Origin: Paludibacter sp.
GTDB taxonomy: Bacteria > Bacteroidota > Bacteroidia > Bacteroidales > Paludibacteraceae
Reading direction: 5' to 3'
DNA length: 64,000 bases
Assembly: GCA_028710415.1 (NCBI GenBank)
Contig: JAQTUE010000007.1
Coordinates: 124,001 to 188,000, forward strand
The position numbers and the translations under genes are program-made. Positions 45,340 to 53,817 of the stretch are shown piece by piece. The stretch's first letter is position 1, and each line of letters opens with the position of its first letter. Under the pieces are notes generated by a model, which ran no database searches, was not told where the DNA came from, and saw nothing but the letters and a program-made list of their open reading frames with translations.

Positions 45340-46119
45340 TCAAATGTATTTGTACACCATATACACCGAGACTCCGAGCAGGAAGAAAGCATATACTTTT
45401 TTAAACATGGCAGCCGGAAGTTTAATGGCTAATTTAGTGCCGAAGAACACCCCGAAAACAATACCGAGGGCCATAAGCCCGGCAAAGAGCCAGTTCAGGT
45501 AACCCGCCTGGGCATAGACGATCACGCTGGGCAATCCCACAGGCAATTGCAAGGCAGCCAGTGAAGTAGCCGAAGCAGCCTTGGCATCGTACTTAAAGAA
45601 TTTTATCAGCACGGGTACAATCACCAATCCGCCCCCTTTACCGAATAACCCGGCTATGACACCGGCAAAAAGACCCACGGCGATAAAAAGCCAGAAAGAG
45701 TATTTTATTTTTTCACCGGAGATAACCGGTTCTACTTGTTGGAATTTCTTCTTGCGGAATAATTTGGGAATATCCAGGTAGCCAATGGCTATATAGAGTA
45801 AAAAGGCGGCATACATCTTCGACAGGACCTTGACATCTACTGAGACAGCCAGCTCAGCTCCAAAGAACGAACCCGAAAGCAGACCGAGGGAAATCCAGAG
45901 TGCATTCCGGACATTGATATAGCCTGCTTTGTAGAACGCGATTACCCCCAAAATACCCACCGGTAGCAACATGGCTGCAAGGGAAGTGGCATTGGCATTG
46001 AGCATATCCATTCCAAAAATAGCTATCAGCGAAGGAACCATGATGATGCCTCCCCCGATTCCAAACAAGCCGGACATAATCCCGGCCACAATTCCCATTA
46101 TCAGTATTCCTAATTCCAT
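45340..46119 (-). CDS. TauE/SafE family membrane exporter
   Basis: A 259-aa inner-membrane protein with about eight helices in two repeats. The repeat motifs GLFGIGGGIIMVPSL (about 18-32) and GLFGKGGGLVIVPVL (about 157-171), and NANATSLAAMLLPVG versus AKAASATSLAALQLPVG, show the internal duplication typical of the family. Members export sulfite, sulfoacetate or other organosulfur anions. The substrate here is unknown. Monocistronic with its own terminator. Confidence 0.9.
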   Translation of the reverse strand: MELGILIMGIVAGIMSGLFGIGGGIIMVPSLIAIFGMDMLNANATSLAAMLLPVGILGVIAFYKAGYINVRNALWISLGLLSGSFFGAELAVSVDVKVLSKMYAAFLLYIAIGYLDIPKLFRKKKFQQVEPVISGEKIKYSFWLFIAVGLFAGVIAGLFGKGGGLVIVPVLIKFFKYDAKAASATSLAALQLPVGLPSVIVYAQAGYLNWLFAGLMALGIVFGVFFGTKLAIKLPAAMFKKVYAFFLLGVSVYMVYKYI

Positions 46120-46280
46120 GCTTTAATTTTAATCTATTTTGAAAGGATGAACTTTAAACAATCATTTACTGCCTTCATTCGCCACTAAAGTTGCAAGGCA
46201 CAAAATTAATTCAATTAATCGGATTCCAAGGCCTTCTTAAGGTTTCTAATCACTTAATATTGAAACTTAAGCTGAAAAAC

Positions 46281-46313
46281 AAAACGCCCGGCAACAAAAG
46301 TACCGGGCGTTTT
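46281..46313 (-). terminator. Intrinsic terminator after ackA
   Basis: AAAACGCCCGG and CCGGGCGTTTT pair perfectly around an 11-nt loop, about 25 bp after the ackA stop. It ends the pta-ackA operon. Confidence 0.9.
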
Positions 46314-46336
46314 CATGCACATTAAAAAATAATCAA

Positions 46337-47539
46337 CTAGAGTTTTTCTATTATTTCCAACGTATCGGAAGCAATCATAAATTCTTCGTCAGTTGGGATT
46401 ACCACCACTTTCACGGTCGATTCGGGAGTACTTAGCAGCACTTCCACTCCACGTGATTTGGCATTCAGTTCATTATCGATTTTTACACCCATAAAGCCCA
46501 AACCTGTACATACATACTCACGAGTCGGGGTTTGGTTCTCTCCTACTCCACCTGTAAATACAATCACATCTACACCGCCTAAGGCAGCAGCATACGATCC
46601 AACGTATTTTTTAATACGGTATTCGTACATATCGAGGGCTAGTTTAGCACGTTCGTTTCCCTCGGCAATAGCATTTTCAATATCGCGCATGTCGGACGAA
46701 ATGCCCGAAACACCCAGTACACCACTGTGTTTGTTGAAAAGGGTAGAAACTGACGCAGAACCGATCATTTCTTTTTCCATCAGGAAGGTCACCACGCCTA
46801 AATCCACATCACCCGAACGGGTACCCATCATCAATCCTTCGATCGGGGTAAAGCCCATGGAAGTATCCACTGATTTACCATTTTCGATGGCAGTAATCGA
46901 GGCACCATTGCCAATGTGGGCAGTAATCATTTTGGTTTTGGTATAATCCAGTCCCAGGAATTCACAGGCACGTTTGGATACATACCGGTGGCTGGTTCCA
47001 TGGAAACCATAGCGACGGATACCATATTTCTTGTACAAAGAATACGGTATGCCATACATGTAGGCATGCTCAGGCATCGTCTGGTGGAATGCGGTGTCGA
47101 ATACAGCCACTTGCGGAACGGCAGGCAACAATTCGTTGATCGCATAAATACCGGCTAAATTTGGCGGGTTATGCAAGGGCGCAATGTCGATGCATTCTAC
47201 AATTTTATGGATCACTTCCTCGGTGATCAGTACGCTGGAGTTAAACTTTTCACCTCCGTGCACAACACGGTGGCCCACTGCATTGATCTCTTCGAGTGAT
47301 TTAATAGCACCATGTTTCTCACTGGTGAGGATACCTAAAATGTATTCTACAGCAAGCTGGTGTTCCAGGATTTCACCTTTGAGTACAACCTTTTTGCCAT
47401 CACGACGCACATGTTTGAGGAACGAACCTTTCATTCCAATCTTCTCAACACCACCGGCACCCAACACTTCGTTGGTCATCATGTCGAGCAATTTATATTT
47501 CACGGATGAACTTCCGCAGTTCAATACTAATATCTTCAT
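46337..47539 (-). CDS. ackA: Acetate kinase
   Basis: A 400-aa cytosolic enzyme converting acetyl phosphate and ADP to acetate and ATP. It has the family start ILVLNCGSSSVKYKL, AVGHRVVHGGE, FDTAFHQTMP, and IGNGASITAIENGKSVDTSMGFTP, plus GTRSGDVD. The length is normal. It is the last gene of the three-gene operon with pta and the 3-hydroxyacyl-CoA dehydrogenase (14 bp gap) and ends at a strong terminator. Together with Pta it makes fermentation ATP. Confidence 0.96.
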   Translation of the reverse strand: MKILVLNCGSSSVKYKLLDMMTNEVLGAGGVEKIGMKGSFLKHVRRDGKKVVLKGEILEHQLAVEYILGILTSEKHGAIKSLEEINAVGHRVVHGGEKFNSSVLITEEVIHKIVECIDIAPLHNPPNLAGIYAINELLPAVPQVAVFDTAFHQTMPEHAYMYGIPYSLYKKYGIRRYGFHGTSHRYVSKRACEFLGLDYTKTKMITAHIGNGASITAIENGKSVDTSMGFTPIEGLMMGTRSGDVDLGVVTFLMEKEMIGSASVSTLFNKHSGVLGVSGISSDMRDIENAIAEGNERAKLALDMYEYRIKKYVGSYAAALGGVDVIVFTGGVGENQTPTREYVCTGLGFMGVKIDNELNAKSRGVEVLLSTPESTVKVVVIPTDEEFMIASDTLEIIEKL

Positions 47540-47553
47540 GTTTCAGTTCCTCC

Positions 47554-48510
47554 TTATTTGATTATATTTCCAAAATCATCGTAGGTATAAAACCCTTTGT
47601 TGACACTTATCCCGAAATGTTTCGCACGGAAAAGCCTCAACAGGATCGGCGATGGTTTGTATTTGATGCTGCCATATTCATCCCACAGGTTTTCGAGCAA
47701 GCGTACTATTTTCTCAATACCCATCTGGTCGGCAGTACGGAAGACTCCCTGGCGGTGTCCAAAGCCTACAGTAAGTACCCTGTCTATGTCTTCAACGTTC
47801 GAAATACCTTCCATCAATATCTGGCAGGCTTCGTTCAACTGAATCAGGAACAGGCGTATGCTCACCAGTCCGGCTGATTCCATCACCGAGACATACTGGT
47901 GATTGATCAGTTTAGCAAAATGGCAGACTTTATCATAAGTCTCGGTAGAAGTATTGAGACCGGGAACGATTTCAATAATCTGTGAATCGGGTACATTGGA
48001 CAGGAAATGCAAGCCAATGCAACGCTCGGTATGGACCAGCTCGGAAGCAAGGTCGGTTACTATAACCGTAGAGACATTCGAGGCGATAATGGCGGTGGTG
48101 GAAAGAACCCTTTCGAGTTCCATAAAGACTTCCTTACGTTGGATAACGCGTCTTTCACCGGTCTGGTCATGATAACGGATTGCTTCGATAACAAAGTCAC
48201 AACCACTGAAATCATCGAAGCTGGTTGTACCGGTAATACGTCCAATGATGGCCTTCTTCTCATTTTCAGTTAGTCCCCAGTTTTGTATTTTCTTATCCAG
48301 TTTTCCTTCTATCCGGCTGTAGGCATTGGCAATGCCTTCTTCATTCGGTTCCAGGAAAACCACCTCTATGCCACTGAGTGCAGCCGTGGTGGCAATAACG
48401 CTTCCTTCTTTGCCGCAGCCTACCACTCCGATACGCGAAAACAGCGTTCGTTTGCGGTTACGCTTGCTTAATCCATAGCGTTCGATTGCTTCAATTATTT
48501 CTTCAGCCAT
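47554..48510 (-). CDS. 3-hydroxyacyl-CoA dehydrogenase family protein
   Basis: A 318-aa NAD-dependent dehydrogenase. The Rossmann start GVVGCGKEGSVIATTAALSG (about 28-47) is followed by the CDFVIEAI and SNVSTVIVTDLAS segments. The catalytic histidine is in GLHFLSNVPDSQIIEIVPG, where the usual GLHFFNPVP is altered: the Asn is displaced by a Ser insertion. The C-terminal domain has GFGHRQGVFRTADQMG in place of the more common GFPMGPFELxDxxG. It may act on 3-hydroxybutyryl-CoA or a related acyl-CoA. Its place between pta and ackA suggests a link with fermentation end-products. Activity should be inferred cautiously. Confidence 0.82.
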   Translation of the reverse strand: MAEEIIEAIERYGLSKRNRKRTLFSRIGVVGCGKEGSVIATTAALSGIEVVFLEPNEEGIANAYSRIEGKLDKKIQNWGLTENEKKAIIGRITGTTSFDDFSGCDFVIEAIRYHDQTGERRVIQRKEVFMELERVLSTTAIIASNVSTVIVTDLASELVHTERCIGLHFLSNVPDSQIIEIVPGLNTSTETYDKVCHFAKLINHQYVSVMESAGLVSIRLFLIQLNEACQILMEGISNVEDIDRVLTVGFGHRQGVFRTADQMGIEKIVRLLENLWDEYGSIKYKPSPILLRLFRAKHFGISVNKGFYTYDDFGNIIK

Positions 48511-48511
48511 A

Positions 48512-48716
48512 TTTTTGAGTTAATTAAGTTGATTTGTTGGTTGATTAGTTGACTAGTTAATTAGGTTGATTAAGTTGATTAAGTTAATTAAGTTGATTAA
48601 GTTAATAGGATTTTTGGTTGAATGATATGATCTTTAGATACAGTAAAAACTTCTACACCCAATTAACCAATCAACCAATTAACTTAATCAACTTATTTAA
48701 CTTACTCAACTAAACC
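48512..48716. repeat. GTTGATTAAGTTAATT word array after pta
   Basis: Between pta and the dehydrogenase gene, GTTGATTAGTT/AAGTTAATT units (48516-48602) face reverse-complement AACCAATCAACC/AACTTAATCAACTT units (48660-48713). On the transcribed strand the array begins 1-3 nt after the pta stop and continues to the next start, so it forms the whole intercistronic region. Confidence 0.75.
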
Positions 48717-49718
48717 CTACACCCCCATCGCCTGGTTAGCAGTAATGGTAATCATCTTCACAATATCATCCACCGAGCAACCACGCGAAAGATCGTTGAT
48801 GGGGGCAGCCATACCTTGCAGGATCGGACCGACAGCCTGGGCGCCTGAGAATCGTTCCACCAGTTTATAAGCTATATTTCCGGATTGAAGATCAGGGAAA
48901 ACCAACACATTGGCTTGTCCGGCAATCTTACTTCCAGGAGCCTTGCTTTGTCCTACTGAAGGAACCAAAGCGGCATCAGCCTGCATCTCACCATCAAGTA
49001 ACAAGTCAGGAGCCATCTCATGGGCTATACGGGTTGCTTCAACAACTTTATCCACCAGTTCATGTTTGGCACTTCCTTTTGTGGAAAAGCTCAACATAGC
49101 CACGCGGGGTTCAAATCCACCAATCACACGGGCGGTATCTGCTGTACAAACTGCTATCTGGGCAAGCTCTTCGGCAGTAGGGTTTGGATTCACGGCACAG
49201 TCGGCAAATACCAACAAACCGTTTTCACCATATTGAGGGGTTGGGGTGAACATCAGCAATGCTCCCGAAACCACTTTTATGCCCGGTAATGTTTTTACAA
49301 TCTGAAAAGCCGGACGAAGTACATTCCCGGTCGTATTCCTTGCTCCGGCCAATTCACCGTCAGCATCATTGTTCTTAATCATCAAGCATCCCAGGTATAA
49401 GGGGTCCTTTGATAATTTCACGGCTTCTTCCATGGTTATGCCTTTGCTCTTTCTGAGTTCAAAAAGCAGGGTGGCATAATCCGCCATTTTCGGATCTGTT
49501 TCAGGATCAACAATTGTAGCCTGTACAATGTTCGATAGGCCGTTTTCAGCAGCCAGCTTTTTAATTTCAGCTTCATTCCCAATCAGGATCAGGTGAGCCG
49601 CTTTTTCCTTCAGAATAATATCCGCAGCTTTCAGGGTGCGGATTTCAGTGCCTTCGGGCAGTACAATACGTTGTACGTTTGCCTTGGCACGTGCCATAAT
49701 TTTCTCTAATAATTCCAT
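48717..49718 (-). CDS. pta: Phosphate acetyltransferase
   Basis: A 333-aa enzyme converting acetyl-CoA and phosphate to acetyl phosphate. It is the short, single-domain PTA_PTB form. Motifs are [16 protein letters not shown] near the N-terminus, [19 protein letters not shown], and [21 protein letters not shown] with [15 protein letters not shown]. The start at 49718 ([12 protein letters not shown]) is preferred because the 46-residue upstream extension runs through the predicted promoter. First gene of the pta-dehydrogenase-ackA operon. Confidence 0.95.
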   Translation of the reverse strand: MELLEKIMARAKANVQRIVLPEGTEIRTLKAADIILKEKAAHLILIGNEAEIKKLAAENGLSNIVQATIVDPETDPKMADYATLLFELRKSKGITMEEAVKLSKDPLYLGCLMIKNNDADGELAGARNTTGNVLRPAFQIVKTLPGIKVVSGALLMFTPTPQYGENGLLVFADCAVNPNPTAEELAQIAVCTADTARVIGGFEPRVAMLSFSTKGSAKHELVDKVVEATRIAHEMAPDLLLDGEMQADAALVPSVGQSKAPGSKIAGQANVLVFPDLQSGNIAYKLVERFSGAQAVGPILQGMAAPINDLSRGCSVDDIVKMITITANQAMGV

Positions 49719-49783
49719 GATGTAGAAAATAAATTGATGTGGTATTCGGCGAGAGGATATTGTCTTCGGGCTGAAAAACGATA

Positions 49784-49813
49784 CAAAGATACTGGAATAT
49801 TCTAAAATTGCAA
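49784..49813 (-). promoter_or_regulatory. Predicted promoter of the pta-ackA operon
   Basis: Minus-strand TTG (49811-49813), a 19-bp spacer and TATCTTTG (49784-49791) fit the Bacteroidota consensus. The leader is about 65 nt. Its position also argues for the pta start at 49718. Confidence 0.6.
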
Positions 49814-50294
49814 TGTAGAGATGGCAGTTTTTGCTAAATATTTGACTGAATGTCAAATTTCACATGTATTTTATCATTTATTGAAGGAAAATGGCTGGTT
49901 TTTGGCTTAAAAACACAACCTTAAAAACAGCCCGCCCTTTATCTGATATTGCCAGAGTATAGTAGCCGGTTTACTCCAAATAGTTGCTGAGACAGTTAAC
50001 TCAGGTTTTGGCTTACAATCAAAAATGACAGGCTTTTTCAATACCCGGGAATACCGGATACCTCCAAAAAAGAATTGAAAAATGAGTTGATTCCGATAGT
50101 CAAAATATTATTTCAATTTATCCAAATGACAACTAACATTTATCAAATTTAGTTGTTATAAAGCTGATTGTTAATCAATAATAAAAGCAAGAGTGTTTTT
50201 TTCTTTATTGTGCTAAATCTTATTAGTGGAATGCACCCGGCCTTATTTGGGTACACAGAGATCAATTATTTGAACGAATAAAAGCTCAACATAT
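49792..50294. other. Divergent intergenic region
   Basis: About 500 bp between the pta promoter and the DUF3943 gene start. Apart from the pta promoter I see no repeats, terminators or small genes in it, and no clear TAnnTTTG box for the plus-strand gene. Confidence 0.6.
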
Positions 50295-51764
50295 ATGTGT
50301 TTTCATAAGAATTCATTTATAGTTCTTTTTAGCTTGATAGTATTCTCTGTTTATAGTCAGCCAACAATCCAATCAGATTCTATAGAGTATAGAACCCGAA
50401 CGGATTCATTGGTAGCACCACCAAAAAATCAGCTAAAGACAGCAGGAATTATTCTTGCTACAAACCTTGGTGTATGGTGTTACGACCGTTATATCGTGGG
50501 AGGATCGTATGCCCGGATAAATTTAAATACCATCAGGTTTAATTTCAAAACCGGCTTTGTCGGGGATAACGATGGGTTTATGACCAACCTGCTATCCCAT
50601 CCCTATCATGGCGCGGTATATTTTAATGCTGCCAGGATGAACGGGTTGAATTACTGGGAATCCATACCCTATGTGGCAGGAGGAAGCTTGATGTGGGAGT
50701 TCTTCCTGGAAAATGAACCTGCATCGATCAACGACTTTTTAACCTCGACAGTGGGCGGAATGACCCTGGGTGAAATGAGCTTCAGGATATCCGACAGGAT
50801 CATTGACGACAGGAGTATCGGGTTTGAGCGCTTCAAACGGGAGGCGTTGATAACCTTGCTATCTCCTATCAGGGGCCTGAACCGCATCATCAGCGGGGAA
50901 GCCTGGAGACACCGGAAGATCCGGGGAAATGCATTGCCCTCTACTCCTGTTACTTTCTATTCGTCAATCGGAACGAGTATCCTTTCGGACATGACACATA
51001 AAAAAGAGAATTCCAGTAAAATGTTGGGCTACGACCTGGGGCTGGTATATGGAAATCCATTTGATCAGGAGAATGAAAAACCTTTTGACTACTTTACACT
51101 CAGGATATCCGGCAATATCTTTTCACAACAATCGGAAATCAGCAGGGTCAATGCGTTGGGCCAGTTAGTTACAAAAGATCTTTATGTCCGAAAACATAGC
51201 CCCCAGGTGAGTATAGGCATTTACCAACACTTGAATTATTATGTGATTGATTCGGATACAAAGAATATCTTCCTGTCCCCTTTAAAAATATCGGAAGCTG
51301 CATCGGTTGGTCCCGGGTTATTGATAAAATGCAACCTGACAAATACTATCAACTTAACCGGATCAACTTACCTGAGTGCCATCCTGTTGGGCGGCAACCA
51401 GTGCGATCATTATCGGGAAGGCATTCGAAATTACAACATGGGAAGCGGATTCAGTTCTAAATTAAACTTTGACTTGAACTATGACAATAGGGCAAGATTA
51501 TCTCTAAATCTGGAGAATTATCAACTCTATTCATGGATTGGAAACCTTCCTTTTATTGAAGAAAACAGTGGAACGGATTCAGCGGGTGAAATAGGCAATG
51601 CAAACCTTAGCGTTGTGACGTTGACATTAAATTATAAAATCAGTCCCCATTTTTACCTATCCGCTGAAGGCAGTTATTATTACCGGAAAAATCACTATAA
51701 ATACTTCGCCGAAGTAAACCAAAGCATTCTAGGCAATAAAGTGAGCATTGGATATATTTTCTAG
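50295..51764 (+). CDS. DUF3943 family outer-membrane protein
   Basis: A 489-aa exported protein with a signal peptide (about 1-21). The DUF3943 core includes TGFVGDNDGFMTNLLSHPYHG, YFNAARMNGLNYWESI and GGMTLGEMSFRISDRIIDD (about 80-180). The rest is rich in alternating beta segments and ends in GYIF, the terminal phenylalanine of an outer-membrane barrel. The function is unknown. A diverged copy of its last 65 bp lies 1 kb downstream (52763-52827), evidence for a lost tandem paralogue. Confidence 0.85.
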   Translation: MCFHKNSFIVLFSLIVFSVYSQPTIQSDSIEYRTRTDSLVAPPKNQLKTAGIILATNLGVWCYDRYIVGGSYARINLNTIRFNFKTGFVGDNDGFMTNLLSHPYHGAVYFNAARMNGLNYWESIPYVAGGSLMWEFFLENEPASINDFLTSTVGGMTLGEMSFRISDRIIDDRSIGFERFKREALITLLSPIRGLNRIISGEAWRHRKIRGNALPSTPVTFYSSIGTSILSDMTHKKENSSKMLGYDLGLVYGNPFDQENEKPFDYFTLRISGNIFSQQSEISRVNALGQLVTKDLYVRKHSPQVSIGIYQHLNYYVIDSDTKNIFLSPLKISEAASVGPGLLIKCNLTNTINLTGSTYLSAILLGGNQCDHYREGIRNYNMGSGFSSKLNFDLNYDNRARLSLNLENYQLYSWIGNLPFIEENSGTDSAGEIGNANLSVVTLTLNYKISPHFYLSAEGSYYYRKNHYKYFAEVNQSILGNKVSIGYIF

Positions 51765-51888
51765 CAATCAGTAATAATTATTGATCTGTTTATTAAATAT
51801 CTTGTTTGACTCTTTATGCAACCATTTAATAAAATTACCCATGGATTGTTTTCCGGCATTATACTGAGCACAATTCGAATTGAATCAA

Positions 51889-51921
51889 ATAAAGCAAACT
51901 GACAATAATCGGTTTGCTTTT
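51889..51921. terminator. Intrinsic terminator between convergent genes
   Basis: AAAGCAAAC pairs with GTTTGCTTT around a 13-nt loop and is followed by T-rich sequence. It lies between the DUF3943 stop and the stop of the convergent small gene and can serve both. Confidence 0.65.
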
Positions 51922-51963
51922 TAGTTGGTTTAAATTATTTCAACTTTTCGGATTGAACTTAAA

Positions 51964-52122
51964 TTAAACTGAATGTTTAGTTCGTACCACTTTCTTTGAA
52001 TCAGCTTTAATTTCAAGCTTTCTCTTAGCAATATAATTACTAAGTTCGTTTTCTTCTTTTTTGGTAAGAGGTTTACTTTGAATTTTAAAGTCTATCCCTT
52101 CCGGTTCTTTTATATACCCCAT
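51964..52122 (-). CDS. Small basic protein, partner of the GNAT-like gene
   Basis: A 52-aa protein starting MGYIKEPEGIDFKIQSKPL, then LTKKEENELSNYIAKRKLEIK. I chose the internal Met at 52122, since it follows the upstream stop codon by only 4 bp and the sequence from there looks like a conserved small-protein family of Bacteroidota. It is highly charged with one long predicted helix. It could be the antitoxin or regulator of a two-gene module. The function is inferred only from size and arrangement. Confidence 0.65.
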   Translation of the reverse strand: MGYIKEPEGIDFKIQSKPLTKKEENELSNYIAKRKLEIKADSKKVVRTKHSV

Positions 52123-52126
52123 GATA

Positions 52127-52651
52127 TTATGGTTTAAAATATTTATCAACTAAAATTTTTGCAGCATTAGAATCAATAACCATTAAACGTCCTCCAAAAT
52201 TAGTAGCGCCAAGTAATTTATGATAATGTTCTATCAACTTTGTTTTTGATTCAAAAGAAACAAATCCTTCACCTCCTGTTTGAAATGATAATTTACAAGC
52301 AAATGCGACTAAATTTCCAGAAACACCTTCATATATTTTATTCTTCCCAATATTGAAAGGTGCACTTTCTAATAAATACATGTAGACATGATCAGATTTT
52401 ATTGTCAAACTAATCAATCCCTGAATTACGCCCGGATTATCTAAAATCGTCAATTTATAGACTTGTCTATCAATTTGATTAAATTCATATTTCCAATTAA
52501 ATGACCAACCTTTTGTTTTTGTAATTAACTTCAAATCAGATATTGTCAGTAAAGATATTTCTGTACTGAAACTATCTCCACTTATTTTGTTTAAAATTGA
52601 ATCAGTCAATTTATCAATTTCAAATTCAAGTATATATGAATTTAGTTTCAT
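52127..52651 (-). CDS. GNAT-like protein of unknown function
   Basis: A 174-aa protein. Its C-terminal half resembles a GNAT fold: a YMYLLESAPFNIG strand, then YEGVSGNLVAFACKLSFQTGGEGFVSF, and LIEHYHKLLGATNFGGRLMVID near the end, like the acetyl-CoA-binding and C-terminal strands of acetyltransferases. The classical Q/RxxGxG/A loop is degenerate (YEGVSGNL). It lies directly upstream of a 52-aa basic protein and is co-transcribed with it, an arrangement like GNAT-type toxin-antitoxin pairs, though the order and family match are unproven. Confidence 0.65.
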   Translation of the reverse strand: MKLNSYILEFEIDKLTDSILNKISGDSFSTEISLLTISDLKLITKTKGWSFNWKYEFNQIDRQVYKLTILDNPGVIQGLISLTIKSDHVYMYLLESAPFNIGKNKIYEGVSGNLVAFACKLSFQTGGEGFVSFESKTKLIEHYHKLLGATNFGGRLMVIDSNAAKILVDKYFKP

Positions 52652-53130
52652 ACAAAGTTAGCAAAATAACCTCATAGTTTAAAACAATGTTATGATAAAT
52701 AAAGTTTATTTTGATTTGAAATCAGAACTCAAATATCAGTTTTCAATCAATGAAAAGTTAATTTAGCTGAAGCAAACCAAAGCATTCATAGAGATAAAGT
52801 GAGTATCGGATATATTTACAGCAATACCAATACAACAAACACAAAAAAAAGCATCCTTCCCCGGAGATCATACAGGTATAAAAAATACTACTTTTGCCAA
52901 AAAGATGCTGCCTGCCATACTGATAGAGCATGTAATCAGACTAATCATTACAGAATCTATTGGCGACAGATTTCGAGAACTGCTCTAAGTATATACCTTA
53001 CCACAAAATTTGATACGAAATAAATTTGCGATTACTTGCAGCTATTATTAAAACAATTTGGCATTGATGTGGTTATTAGTAAAACAGAAACTATCGTAAA
53101 GGAAAAAGTACAGAAAAAAAGTACAGAAAA
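52652..53130. other. Intergenic region with duplicated gene tail
   Basis: 479 bp holding the DUF3943 3' remnant (52763-52827) and a TACTTTTG box (52889-52896) just before a tiny frame at 52903-52989 that I do not call. The rest is the leader of the NAD(P)-binding gene. Confidence 0.55.
52763..52827 (+). pseudogene. 3' remnant of a second DUF3943 gene
   Basis: The sequence encodes AEANQSIHRDKVSIGYI, aligned with AEVNQSILGNKVSIGYIF at the end of the intact gene, and the DNA similarity continues a few bases past the old stop codon. Only the tail remains. The GNAT-like module sits between the intact gene and this tail. Confidence 0.75.
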
Positions 53131-53817
53131 ATGAGTAAACTTAAAGTTATCATCACAGGGGCTACCGGAATGGTAGGCGAAGGTGTCCTGGTTGAATGTT
53201 TGCAGAGTGATGAAGTGGAAAAGGTATTGGTGATAACACGTAAACCCAGCGGTTATACGCATGCGAAACTTACGGAGATAGTCCACGGGGACTTTTATGA
53301 CATATCACCGCTTAGTGACAGGCTGACGGGCTATAACGCCTGCTATTTCTGCCTGGGGGTTACTTCCCTGGGGAAAAATGAGGCTGAATACACTAAGTTA
53401 ACTCATACGCTGACCTTGAACTTTGCAACAATACTATCAAAACTGAATCCGGATATGACTTTTTGTTATATCTCAGGAGCCAGTACCGACAGTACTGAAA
53501 AAGGAAAAACCATGTGGGCACGGGTAAAAGGGAAAACTGAAAATGACCTGATGAAACTGCCTTTCAAACAGGTATATAATTTCAGGCCGGGTGGTATAGA
53601 ACCTTTTCTACCCTTGAGACCTTCACAGACCTTTTACAAAACCTACAAGTACACGAAATGGATCTTCTCCATCATGAAAGTAATTACCCCCCAATATATT
53701 ATAACGCTCAAAGAATTGGCAGCCGCCATGATCAATGTGTCCATAACCGGATATTCTAAAAATACACTGGAAATGGACGACATGAAGTTACTGGCAAAAG
53801 CCCGACTAAAAAAATGA
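53131..53817 (+). CDS. NAD(P)-binding Rossmann protein (atypical SDR)
   Basis: A 228-aa protein with the dinucleotide-binding start VIITGATGMVGEGVLVECL (about 6-24). CYFCLGVTSLGKNEAEY and CYISGASTDSTEKGK follow, like the HTATIP2/YbjT-type atypical short-chain dehydrogenases. VYNFRPGGIEPFLPLRPSQ matches the substrate-side loop. The catalytic YxxxK is not obvious, so it may act as a redox sensor or an isomerase-like enzyme. Its stop overlaps the next start (ATGA), indicating tight coupling with the MBL-fold hydrolase. Confidence 0.8.
   Translation: MSKLKVIITGATGMVGEGVLVECLQSDEVEKVLVITRKPSGYTHAKLTEIVHGDFYDISPLSDRLTGYNACYFCLGVTSLGKNEAEYTKLTHTLTLNFATILSKLNPDMTFCYISGASTDSTEKGKTMWARVKGKTENDLMKLPFKQVYNFRPGGIEPFLPLRPSQTFYKTYKYTKWIFSIMKVITPQYIITLKELAAAMINVSITGYSKNTLEMDDMKLLAKARLKK

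Noticed and set aside
47597..48471. Several plus-strand open frames opposite the 3-hydroxyacyl-CoA dehydrogenase
   Set aside because: They are antisense shadows of a well-supported gene with clear family motifs.
49719..49856. N-terminal extension of Pta (start at 49856)
   Set aside because: The extension runs through the predicted TTG-N19-TATCTTTG promoter and does not resemble Pta. [12 protein letters not shown] at 49718 is the family start.
52903..52989. Mini-frame MLPAILIEHVIRLI… preceded by a TACTTTTG box
   Set aside because: The box would place transcription start at or after the ATG, the -33 is missing and the peptide matches nothing I know.
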